Positions 1 through 5,839 of a DNA stretch of 8,027 nucleotides are shown here, piece after piece (the stretch's first letter is position 1; every line of letters begins with the position of its first letter). The stretch is taken from contig DJWH01000073.1 in NCBI GenBank assembly GCA_002441525.1, positions 11,714-19,740 on the forward strand, in the 5' to 3' direction. The translations under genes and the position numbers were made by a program. Source of the stretch: Acholeplasmataceae bacterium UBA6235. GTDB lineage: Bacteria; Bacillota_I; Bacilli_A; Acholeplasmatales; UBA5453. Below the pieces are notes generated by a model. That model was not told the origin of the DNA. It searched no databases and worked only from the letters and a program-made list of their open reading frames with translations.

Positions 1-282
<282 letters not shown>

Positions 283-303
283 GCCATTACACGCAATTTC
301 CGA

Positions 304-318
304 AGTATACGTTTACAT
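304..318. promoter_or_regulatory. Operator-like palindrome between gmk and rqcH
   Basis: GTATAC and GTTTAC abut at 305-316 and form an inverted repeat with 5 of 6 paired positions matching. Read on the minus strand, 304-318 fits the relaxed catabolite-responsive element WTGNAANCGNWNNCA at every fixed position except the last. The site is about 30 bases upstream of the rqcH -10 box and on the upstream side of the gmk promoter. A regulator-binding role is inference; a chance match is possible. Confidence 0.25.
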
Positions 319-344
319 TAGGGGGAATAAAAAAAAATTAACTG

Positions 345-353
345 TGTTATACT
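345..353 (+). promoter_or_regulatory. rqcH promoter (extended -10 TGTTATACT)
   Basis: An extended -10 element, TG (345-346) plus TATACT (348-353), lies 17 bases before the rqcH start. There is no recognisable -35 box at 16-18 bases, but an A-rich tract (329-338) sits just upstream. The predicted start of transcription is near 360, inside the Shine-Dalgarno sequence AAGGGGTGA (357-365), so the leader would be only about 10 bases. Confidence 0.6.
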
Positions 354-369
354 AACAAGGGGTGATTGT

Positions 370-1911
370 ATGCCACTAGATGGGTATTTCATGTACCATT
401 TAACCAAAGAACTCAATCAAGCCCTTCTCGGGGTACGCATCAAAAAAGTAAGACAGACGTCAAAAGATACGTTTGTTTTGAGCTATTTTCAAAAAGGCGA
501 ACACTACGTTATTTTTGAACTAAACCCCAATAAAAGTCACGTCAGATTATCCGACAATGCACCTTATGGTGATGAATCTTCAAACCTGCTGAATGCGTTG
601 AGAAGATATTTGGAGAATGCCGAAATCACGCGAATATCACAACATTTGATGGACCGTGTAATGGTGTTTGATTTCCAAAAGTTGGATGCGATATTCGGCT
701 ATCAGCATTATCAGCTTGTCTATGAGACCATGGGCCGTACCACAAACCTGATTTTACTCGAGAATAATCTGGTTGTTGAGGCATACTATAAACAGTTTTC
801 AATCGATAAACGCAGCATTTTAAATAAGAGCGAGTTTTCTTTCTTTCCATCCGATAAAAAGTTGTTCACCATGGAAGATGTGCCTTTGATGTATCAAATT
901 GAAAACCCAAAACAATTCATGAATACATACATTGGGTTCGCTTTAGATACAGCAACCTATGTGATTGAACATCGTCAAAACCCTTTAGATATACCTGTCA
1001 ATCCAACCTTAGTACTTGAACCTAAAAAACAAATTTATCCATTCAATCCAGACCCATCCAAACCCCATCTAGGATTCGATAGTTTATCTAAGTTGATGGA
1101 ATCTTTTTATCAAAGCGATACACCCAAATACAGTGATCTTGAAAAACTCATTGATAAAGAACTAAAGCGATTGGATTTAAAACTCAGTCATTTATTCGCG
1201 GATTTAAATGCCAATTTGGGTTATGAACAATGGAAGATACAAGCCGATGGTATTTATCAGTCTGGCGCTGATTTGAGTTCAAAACTCAGCCAATTGGGTG
1301 ACATTCATTTAGACAGTCAAAAAACATTGAATGAAAATGCTCAATCGCTTTATTTGAAATATCATAAGGCCAAAAAGGCCATTCAGCCCATCGAAACACA
1401 AATCAAAATAACCAAAGACTTCCACCAATACTATCAAAACATATTGTTAGAATTACCCCTTCTTTCTTCACATGATTTAGATGATATTAAGAAAGAACTG
1501 GGCGAAGTTGGTTTGATTAAACTCAAACTCAACCCAAAAAAGAAACCCACCAAACCAACATTTTTATCGTATAAAATGGCAGATTTTGAAATATATATTG
1601 GAAAAACCGCTGAACAGAATAATTATTTAACCAATGTTTTCGCATTACCTACCGATCTTTGGTTTCACGTTCAACACGGTCCAGGTGCACACGTCTTATT
1701 GCGTGGTGCTTTCCATGAAACATCCCTTCGATTGTCTGCCATGTTAGCGGCATATTATAGCCCACAACGTCAATCTTCATCCATTCCTGTCGATTACACC
1801 AAAATCAAATTCATCAAAAAAATAAAAGGCCTTCCTGGATACAATGTAACTTATACCCAACAAAAGACCATTTATATCGATATTGATGAAACAAAATTGA
1901 AGTCGCTTTAG
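370..1911 (+). CDS. rqcH: RqcH (NFACT family), ribosome-associated quality control factor
   Basis: RqcH binds 50S subunits carrying a stalled peptidyl-tRNA and recruits tRNA-Ala to add C-terminal alanine tails that mark the nascent chain for proteolysis. Older names are FbpA and fibronectin-binding protein. The 513-residue product begins with the NFACT-N domain (about 1-170). It contains the Asp95-Arg96 pair matching the DR motif needed for tailing in B. subtilis, and GRTTNLILLE near 120. A helical, probably coiled-coil middle (about 255-370) follows. The NFACT-R domain is at about 398-513, with FEIYIGK, NYLT and DLWFHV (429-434). It is shorter than the roughly 570-residue B. subtilis protein, mainly in the middle. 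The ATG has the Shine-Dalgarno AAGGGGTGA just upstream. The TAG stop overlaps the stop of the convergent ktrB by 4 bases. The reading frame is intact and Trp codons are TGG. Confidence 0.95.
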   Translation: MPLDGYFMYHLTKELNQALLGVRIKKVRQTSKDTFVLSYFQKGEHYVIFELNPNKSHVRLSDNAPYGDESSNLLNALRRYLENAEITRISQHLMDRVMVFDFQKLDAIFGYQHYQLVYETMGRTTNLILLENNLVVEAYYKQFSIDKRSILNKSEFSFFPSDKKLFTMEDVPLMYQIENPKQFMNTYIGFALDTATYVIEHRQNPLDIPVNPTLVLEPKKQIYPFNPDPSKPHLGFDSLSKLMESFYQSDTPKYSDLEKLIDKELKRLDLKLSHLFADLNANLGYEQWKIQADGIYQSGADLSSKLSQLGDIHLDSQKTLNENAQSLYLKYHKAKKAIQPIETQIKITKDFHQYYQNILLELPLLSSHDLDDIKKELGEVGLIKLKLNPKKKPTKPTFLSYKMADFEIYIGKTAEQNNYLTNVFALPTDLWFHVQHGPGAHVLLRGAFHETSLRLSAMLAAYYSPQRQSSSIPVDYTKIKFIKKIKGLPGYNVTYTQQKTIYIDIDETKLKSL

Positions 1912-3290
1912 CCGACCAGCATATCCATTTCAACATAGGTGACAACATTGGTTGTCTCCTTTTTATTTTCTAACATCGCAATCGCAGTTAAAATCCCGAT
2001 ACGACCCACGAACATATTCAGCATGATGATCAATTTAGAATACACACCAATGTAAGGAATCAATCCAAGCGATAACCCGACAGTACCGAAGGCTGAAGCG
2101 ACCTCAAAACCAATCTCCATGATGGTCCAACGGTTGGGTTCTACAATCGAGATAAACATCGTGGATAACATCACTAAGATGATGGCGAGCGCAAATACCA
2201 TATAAGCTTTTTTAACCGCTTGGTCTTTAATCGCCTTGCCGGCAAAGAACACTTGTTTACGGTGTCTACCAAAGGAAATTAAACCAGAAGTTAATAAGAA
2301 GAATGTGGTCATACGAATCCCACCACCCGATGAATTTGGTGCGGCACCAATGAACATGAGCATCGAGAAAAACAATCGAGTGGCTTCTGCCCAGTTGGTG
2401 ACTGGTGTATTATAGAAACCAGCACTTCTCGCATTATTGGTCATGAATAAGACATTCATTAATATATCTAATGGTGGATTGCCTTTCATGGAGTGTTCAT
2501 ATTCCATCACGAAATAAATGAGTGCTGACAACATCCAAAGTACAAAGTGGCTGACAATCAACATTTTAGAAATGAATGACATTTTATATGGTTTTTTATG
2601 TAGCTTATTTTTGATAAATAAGACGACTTCTGCCAATGGCCAAAAGCCAACACCACCAATAAAGATGATGATCATGGTTAGAATTTGAGGTAAGTAATAG
2701 CCATTAAATACCATAAAGCTTTGATTGCCTGGCAGGAAATCAAACCCCGCATTGGCAAACCCAGCTGCAGCGAGATACACCGATTGGAACAACGCTTCAC
2801 CAAACGATGCTTGGAAAGGTTGAACTGTGTAAATATAAATGGTCATGATGATGATGTATAGTATTTGAATCACACCAACAGCAATCATCGCGTTGGTAAT
2901 CAACCGAATGATCCCTTTGACCGTAAATTGATTTTGTTCAGAAGCGATCAGATTGCGTTCTTTTAAGGATATTTTTTTACCGATGATGACCCAATATGAC
3001 GCGACCAACATCATAATACCAACAGCACCAATTTCAAGGATAAAAATAGAGATGATTCCACCCAGTGTGTTGAAGGTGTCTCGTTGTGAGACTGGTGATA
3101 ACCCTGTTGAAGAAATTTGAGATAGTGAAATGAATAAGGCATCGATGAACGATAATTCAACCCCAGGATTTTGTGAAATCGGTAACCACAACAAAAAGCC
3201 ACCGACTAAGATGGTTATTAGGTATATGGTAAATATAGTTCGTGCGGGTGTAATGAAGAAAAATCGTCTAATGCGTTTGGATAATGACAT
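1908..3290 (-). CDS. ktrB: KtrB-type potassium uptake channel subunit (TrkH/KtrB family)
   Basis: This is the membrane subunit of a Ktr potassium uptake system, which in characterised cases moves K+ with Na+ dependence and is gated by a cytosolic KtrA/KtrC ring. The 460-residue protein shows the four-fold M1-P-M2 plan. Its four selectivity-filter loops are at STGLS (61-65), AGFANAGF (176-183), RSAGF (288-292) and TVGLS (403-407), each with its filter glycine. The family signature APNSSGGGIR (317-326), the intramembrane gating-loop region, follows the third pore. I place the start at the ATG at 3288-3290, because the AGGTG Shine-Dalgarno sequence lies 6 bases upstream. A GTG three codons earlier (3299) is part of that ribosome site. 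Length agrees with B. subtilis KtrB (about 445). No ktrA gene is adjacent. The leader is about 20 bases, too short for a c-di-AMP riboswitch. Confidence 0.94.
   Translation of the reverse strand: MSLSKRIRRFFFITPARTIFTIYLITILVGGFLLWLPISQNPGVELSFIDALFISLSQISSTGLSPVSQRDTFNTLGGIISIFILEIGAVGIMMLVASYWVIIGKKISLKERNLIASEQNQFTVKGIIRLITNAMIAVGVIQILYIIIMTIYIYTVQPFQASFGEALFQSVYLAAAGFANAGFDFLPGNQSFMVFNGYYLPQILTMIIIFIGGVGFWPLAEVVLFIKNKLHKKPYKMSFISKMLIVSHFVLWMLSALIYFVMEYEHSMKGNPPLDILMNVLFMTNNARSAGFYNTPVTNWAEATRLFFSMLMFIGAAPNSSGGGIRMTTFFLLTSGLISFGRHRKQVFFAGKAIKDQAVKKAYMVFALAIILVMLSTMFISIVEPNRWTIMEIGFEVASAFGTVGLSLGLIPYIGVYSKLIIMLNMFVGRIGILTAIAMLENKKETTNVVTYVEMDMLVG
1937..1969 (+). terminator. rqcH terminator inside the ktrB coding sequence
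   Basis: The stem GACAAC (1941-1946) / GTTGTC (1951-1956) has a 4-base loop. It is extended by AGG (1937-1939) pairing with CCT (1958-1960) across a T-T mismatch. A T-rich tract TTTTATTTT (1961-1969) follows directly. This is the form of a Rho-independent terminator for the plus strand, 26 bases after the rqcH stop. It lies wholly within the last codons of ktrB on the other strand. No T-tract follows it on the minus strand, so it should act only on rqcH transcripts. Confidence 0.65.
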
Positions 3291-3315
3291 ATAAAGCACC
3301 TACTTGCCATGGCTT

Positions 3316-3343
3316 ATTATAGCACAATGCAATGAATTTTCAA
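3316..3343 (-). promoter_or_regulatory. ktrB promoter (-35 TTGAAA, extended -10 TGCTATAAT)
   Basis: On the minus strand TTGAAA (3338-3343) and a perfect TATAAT (3316-3321) are 16 bases apart, and TG precedes the -10 by one base (3323-3324). This is the best promoter in the window, with both a near-consensus -35 and an extended -10. Transcription should start near 3309. Confidence 0.78.
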
Positions 3344-3374
3344 ATAATCATGGTTTTATAAATAAGCATTTGGT

Positions 3375-3403
3375 TTGTTTTAAATAAGATTTTGGAGTAA
3401 AAT
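3375..3403 (+). promoter_or_regulatory. sodA promoter (-35 TTGTTT, -10 TAAAAT)
   Basis: TTGTTT (3375-3380) and TAAAAT (3398-3403) are separated by 17 bases, giving a start near 3410 and a short leader with a strong Shine-Dalgarno sequence AAGGAGGA (3414-3421). It lies back to back with the ktrB promoter, with about 31 bases between the two -35 boxes. I see no convincing PerR- or Fur-type operator between them. Confidence 0.6.
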
Positions 3404-3430
3404 AGAGGTGTTGAAGGAGGATTTATCACT

Positions 3431-4027
3431 ATGAAATTTGAATTACCAAAATTAGGTTATGCTTATGATGCATTAGAACCTGCAATTGATGCAAGAACAA
3501 TGGAAATCCATTATTCCAAACACCACAATGCGTATGTGACTAACGCGAATGCAGCGTTGGAAAAACACCCTGAATTAAATTTACCACTTGAGGCATTATT
3601 GAAGGACCTCAATTTAGTACCAGAAGATATCCGTATGGCATTTAGAAATAACGCTGGCGGACATTTCAACCACAGCTTATTCTGGGAAGTATTAACCCCA
3701 GGTGGATCTAAAGCGCCAAAAGGTGCCTTGTTAGAAGAAATCAACAAAGCATTTGGTTCATTTGACGCATTCAAAGAAGCGTTTGGTAACGCTGCGAAGA
3801 CCCGTTTCGGTTCTGGTTGGGCATGGCTTGTTAAGACCCCTAAAGGCTTAGTAGTCACCTCTACCCCTAACCAAGATACACCGCTTGCAGAAGGTACACC
3901 AATTCTTGGACTAGACGTTTGGGAACATGCATATTACCTAAACTACCAAAACAGACGTCCTGATTATGTTGCAGCATTCTTCTCAGTCATTAACTGGGAT
4001 GTTGTTGAAGCGAAATTCCAAAAATAA
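3431..4027 (+). CDS. sodA: Superoxide dismutase, Mn/Fe family (Mn-type residues)
   Basis: This is a cytosolic superoxide dismutase converting superoxide to oxygen and hydrogen peroxide. At 198 residues it has the normal family length and no signal peptide. Metal ligands are His27 (in [10 protein letters not shown]), His81 (in [10 protein letters not shown]), Asp162 and His166 (in the [11 protein letters not shown] signature). Gly77 together with Gln148 in NQDTPL is the pattern of Mn enzymes, where the second-sphere Gln comes from the C-terminal domain. Iron enzymes usually carry that Gln near position 69. Metal use cannot be proved from sequence. The ATG is set by AAGGAGGA nine bases upstream. 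The gene stands alone, with its own promoter and a terminator 20 bases after the TAA. Most mycoplasmas lack a superoxide dismutase, so its presence fits an Acholeplasma-like lineage. Confidence 0.97.
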   Translation: MKFELPKLGYAYDALEPAIDARTMEIHYSKHHNAYVTNANAALEKHPELNLPLEALLKDLNLVPEDIRMAFRNNAGGHFNHSLFWEVLTPGGSKAPKGALLEEINKAFGSFDAFKEAFGNAAKTRFGSGWAWLVKTPKGLVVTSTPNQDTPLAEGTPILGLDVWEHAYYLNYQNRRPDYVAAFFSVINWDVVEAKFQK

Positions 4028-4046
4028 TATTCATTTAGTCCCATTT

Positions 4047-4076
4047 AAAAACACACTAAATTCAGTGTGTTTTTTT
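4047..4076 (+). terminator. sodA terminator
   Basis: A perfect 10-base-pair stem AAAACACACT (4048-4057) / AGTGTGTTTT (4064-4073) with a 6-base loop runs into a T tract ending at 4076. This is a clear Rho-independent terminator 20 bases after the sodA stop, and it separates sodA from the DUF975 gene. Confidence 0.9.
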
Positions 4077-4087
4077 CATATGTTTTA

Positions 4088-4096
4088 TGTTACAAT
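4088..4096 (+). promoter_or_regulatory. DUF975 gene promoter (extended -10 TGTTACAAT)
   Basis: TG (4088-4089) and TACAAT (4091-4096) form an extended -10 element directly after the sodA terminator. There is no good -35: the corresponding position falls in the T tract of the terminator. Transcription would start near 4103, right at the AGGAGGA ribosome site (4104-4110). Confidence 0.5.
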
Positions 4097-4119
4097 TAAT
4101 TTTAGGAGGACGTTAACTT

Positions 4120-4776
4120 ATGAATAGTAGTGATTTTAGACATGCCGCTTGGGGTAAACTTTCAGGCAACTGAGGTGGTCCAATTGCGGTGTCATTGATT
4201 TACATGGTCATAACAGGGGTGTTATCTGCTATAACACAAAATATGCCTGCAGCAAGTTTATTAAGTGTCATTGTTACAGCGCCATTAGCAATCGGACTTA
4301 ATAAGTATTTTATCGAGTTTTCCAAACAACTCAGCCCTGATGTTGAAGTTTTATTTGATGGTTATAAAGAAAGCTTTCTCAGCAGTATCTTGTTAAGTTT
4401 ATTGACCGGGTTGCTCATTTTTTTATGGATGTTACTCTTCATCATTCCAGGGATCATTAAAGCCTATGCCTATGCCATGGCTCCGTATATTTTGGCAGAA
4501 AATCCAACCATTAGCATCACTGAAGCATTAGACGAATCACAAGAAATGATGAAAGGCCATAAGATGGATTTATTCATTCTTGGTTTATCCTTCATTGGTT
4601 GGGGGTTGCTTGGATTAATCACATTTGGTATCGCATTTATTTGGGTTATTCCATATATCAATGCAGCACATGCAGAATTCTATCTTGAAGTCAGTGGTGG
4701 TAATGTGATTGCTGAGGCAGTTGAGGAACAAAAACCTACTGAAAACGATACATTCGATTCATTCTTATTAAAATAA
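4120..4776 (+). CDS. DUF975-family integral membrane protein, interrupted by in-frame TGA at codon 18
   Basis: This is a predicted polytopic membrane protein of the DUF975 family, whose function is unknown. The ATG at 4120 has a strong Shine-Dalgarno sequence AGGAGGA 9 bases upstream, and the frame runs 218 codons to a TAA. Codon 18 (4171-4173) is TGA. The family's N-terminal pattern reads like ARxxLKGNWGxA, and here it is LSGN-TGA-GGPIAV, so the TGA occupies the conserved Trp position. After the TGA the frame is open, with hydrophobic segments at about 23-42, 49-64, 86-125 and 145-185. It includes family-typical stretches such as PGIIKAYAYAMAPYILAEN and LSFIGWGLLG. Its other four Trp codons are TGG. 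It could be a recent nonsense mutation, a sequencing error, a readthrough gene, or a gene expressed from the downstream GTG at 4189 (195 residues). The conserved remainder argues against long decay. Confidence 0.8.
4171..4173 (+). other. In-frame TGA at a conserved Trp position
   Basis: The codon lies between AAC (Asn17) and GGT (Gly19) of the DUF975 gene, where family members have Trp in the GNWG motif. A single G-to-A change from TGG explains it. It is the only in-frame TGA within any recognised gene of the window, against 20 TGG codons. Confidence 0.9.
4172..4191 (+). promoter_or_regulatory. Internal Shine-Dalgarno-like sequence before GTG restart codon
   Basis: GAGGTGGTC (4172-4180) begins inside the TGA and matches 8 of 9 bases of GAGGTGATC, the complement of the 16S rRNA 3' end. 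An in-frame GTG follows at 4189, with 11 bases between GAGGTG and the GTG. Ribosomes stopping at the TGA, or arriving fresh, could start here and make a 195-residue product lacking the N-terminal amphipathic stretch. The match may be incidental, since the bases also encode Gly-Gly. Confidence 0.4.
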
Positions 4777-4780
4777 ATCA

Positions 4781-4818
4781 AAAAGAAAACAGTTCAATTT
4801 TTGGTTGAACTGTTTTTA
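4781..4818. terminator. Two-way terminator between the DUF975 gene and hpf
   Basis: A perfect 12-base-pair stem AAAACAGTTCAA (4786-4797) / TTGAACTGTTTT (4805-4816) has a 7-base loop. The plus strand continues into T's to 4817. The minus strand continues through the complement of the A-rich 4781-4789. It therefore serves both convergent genes, ending 8 bases after the hpf stop and 10 after the DUF975 stop. Confidence 0.9.
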
Positions 4819-4824
4819 TTATGT

Positions 4825-5370
4825 CTATTTGGTTGCAATCACAGCGTAATCGCCATCTTCACGGATGTAAGCGACGTTGACTTGGTTGGTAGCTTCATTT
4901 AGGAATACATAGAAGTCATGCCCGGACATTTCCATTTCGATTAAAGCTTGATCCACGGACATGGCTTGTAACTTCACTTCTTTGTTCTTCACCAATTGGG
5001 AAGCCAACAATTCTTTTTCAATCGATTCGGTTTCAAATTCTTCGGAGTAAACTTTCTTCAACCCTTGTTTGATCAAGTGTGATTTGAGTTTTTCTTTGTG
5101 TTTCTTGATCTGTGTGATCAATTTATCGACTGATTTGTCGATAGCGGTGTACATGTCTGGATCAGAAACTTCTGCGCGAAGGATGATGCCTTTCGCAGGG
5201 ATGGTGACTTCGACTTTGTGGTGGTCTTTGTACACCTTTAGAACGACTCTAACTTCATGAATCAATTCTGTGTCGAAAAAGGAGACGACTTTGTTTAACC
5301 TTTTTTGGCAATAATTCTTGATTGCTTCGGTAGGTTCAAAACCATTTTTACCAATGATATCATATTTCAT
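4825..5370 (-). CDS. hpf: Long-form ribosome hibernation promoting factor
   Basis: Long HPF blocks the decoding and tRNA sites of the 30S subunit and pairs two 70S ribosomes into inactive 100S dimers in stationary phase or stress. The 181-residue product has the N-terminal S30AE/YfiA-like domain (about 1-100). A variable charged linker (about 101-125) follows. The C-terminal dimerisation domain (about 127-181) carries the family pattern around AMSVDQALIEMEMSGHDFYVF and the ending REDGDYAVI. Length matches the roughly 190-residue B. subtilis YvyD/HPF, so this is the dimerising form rather than the short HPF/YfiA type. The ATG at 5368-5370 has the Shine-Dalgarno AAGGGAGGA (5378-5386) 7 bases upstream. 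An extended -10 promoter lies just before that, overlapping the end of the next gene. In many Firmicutes hpf follows comFC; the upstream gene here may be a relic of that arrangement. Confidence 0.96.
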   Translation of the reverse strand: MKYDIIGKNGFEPTEAIKNYCQKRLNKVVSFFDTELIHEVRVVLKVYKDHHKVEVTIPAKGIILRAEVSDPDMYTAIDKSVDKLITQIKKHKEKLKSHLIKQGLKKVYSEEFETESIEKELLASQLVKNKEVKLQAMSVDQALIEMEMSGHDFYVFLNEATNQVNVAYIREDGDYAVIATK

Positions 5371-5394
5371 ATATGTATCCTCCCTTACACTTAT

Positions 5395-5403
5395 ATTATA
5401 TCA
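5395..5403 (-). promoter_or_regulatory. hpf promoter (extended -10 TGATATAAT)
   Basis: On the minus strand TG (5402-5403) precedes a perfect TATAAT (5395-5400) by one base, with no good -35. Transcription would start near 5388, just before the Shine-Dalgarno sequence. The TAA stop of the upstream 123-residue gene (5396-5398) lies inside the -10 box. Confidence 0.65.
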
Positions 5404-5767
5404 TGAGTTTAGAAGGGAATAGGGAAATGAGAAAAATATCACATTCATTTATAGCTTCTAAACATTCAAAAAAATCCAAGTCGAGCTCTTCACGAAATAT
5501 AATTAAATCGCGTTGAGTTCTTTTTTGTAGATATATTAGTAGGATTTTTAATGTTTCATCTAAGAATGCTTCTTCTTTAATTGGGTAAGTTGCGTCAAAT
5601 AAGGTGTAGTGAAACAACAAATGCCCTTCAATTGGGATGACTGTTTTCGTGATAAAACGGGGATACCTTCGATCACAACTTGGGCATCGAAGTGACAAAG
5701 GTTCTTCAAATAAGGTCATTAATGTACGTTTAGGGTAAAAATGGATTCGACATTGATAACATTTCAT
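5396..5767 (-). CDS. Small protein with two Cys-x2-Cys pairs, possible ComFC-derived remnant
   Basis: I do not recognise this 123-residue protein with certainty. It starts with two Cys pairs, Cys3-x2-Cys6 and Cys28-x2-Cys31, spaced as in a zinc ribbon. The residues between them resemble the N-terminal zinc-finger part of ComFC-type proteins. The rest (about 45-123) has no phosphoribosyltransferase motif and is rich in Leu, Ile, Phe and acidic residues. Hydrophobic patches near 40-60 and 105-120 are too short and mixed for clear membrane helices. The position just upstream of hpf is where comFC sits in many Firmicutes, which supports (but does not prove) descent from it. The ATG follows GGTGATC (5772-5778), which pairs with the 16S 3' end. 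Only a weak TATATA-like -10 is seen near 5785-5790. The stop lies within the hpf promoter. Coding status is supported by length, ribosome site and motif. Confidence 0.7.
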   Translation of the reverse strand: MKCYQCRIHFYPKRTLMTLFEEPLSLRCPSCDRRYPRFITKTVIPIEGHLLFHYTLFDATYPIKEEAFLDETLKILLIYLQKRTQRDLIIFREELDLDFFECLEAINECDIFLISLFPSKLMI

Positions 5768-5807
5768 TAAGGATCACCAATAGATATATACCTCTTGGAT
5801 GCCTATT

Positions 5808-5834
5808 AAAAGAAAAGAGCACCGAAGTGCTCTT
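5808..5834 (-). terminator. EF-G paralogue terminator with UUCG loop
   Basis: Read on the minus strand, AAGAGCAC pairs with GTGCTCTT around a TTCG loop closed by C-G, the exceptionally stable cUUCGg tetraloop. A T-rich tail TTTTCTTTT (5808-5816) overlaps and follows the right arm. It begins 5 bases after the stop of the EF-G-like gene and should isolate it from the small gene and hpf downstream. Confidence 0.9.
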
Positions 5835-5839
5835 AACGA

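Noticed and set aside
1815..1850. ktrB terminator inside the rqcH 3' end (AAGGCCTT then a T-rich stretch on the minus strand)
   Set aside because: The palindrome has no loop space, so it cannot form a proper hairpin. The T-rich run alone is not enough.
3290..3299. GTG at 3299 as the ktrB start
   Set aside because: It overlaps the AGGTG ribosome site of the ATG at 3288-3290, has no ribosome site of its own at proper distance, and adds only three residues not typical of the family.
3291..3330. c-di-AMP or other riboswitch in front of ktrB
   Set aside because: The promoter leaves only about 20 bases of leader, too short for an aptamer.
4171..4173. TGA as a selenocysteine codon
   Set aside because: The aligned family residue is Trp, not Cys, the protein is a DUF975 membrane protein with no known selenoprotein members, and no obvious stem-loop follows the codon.
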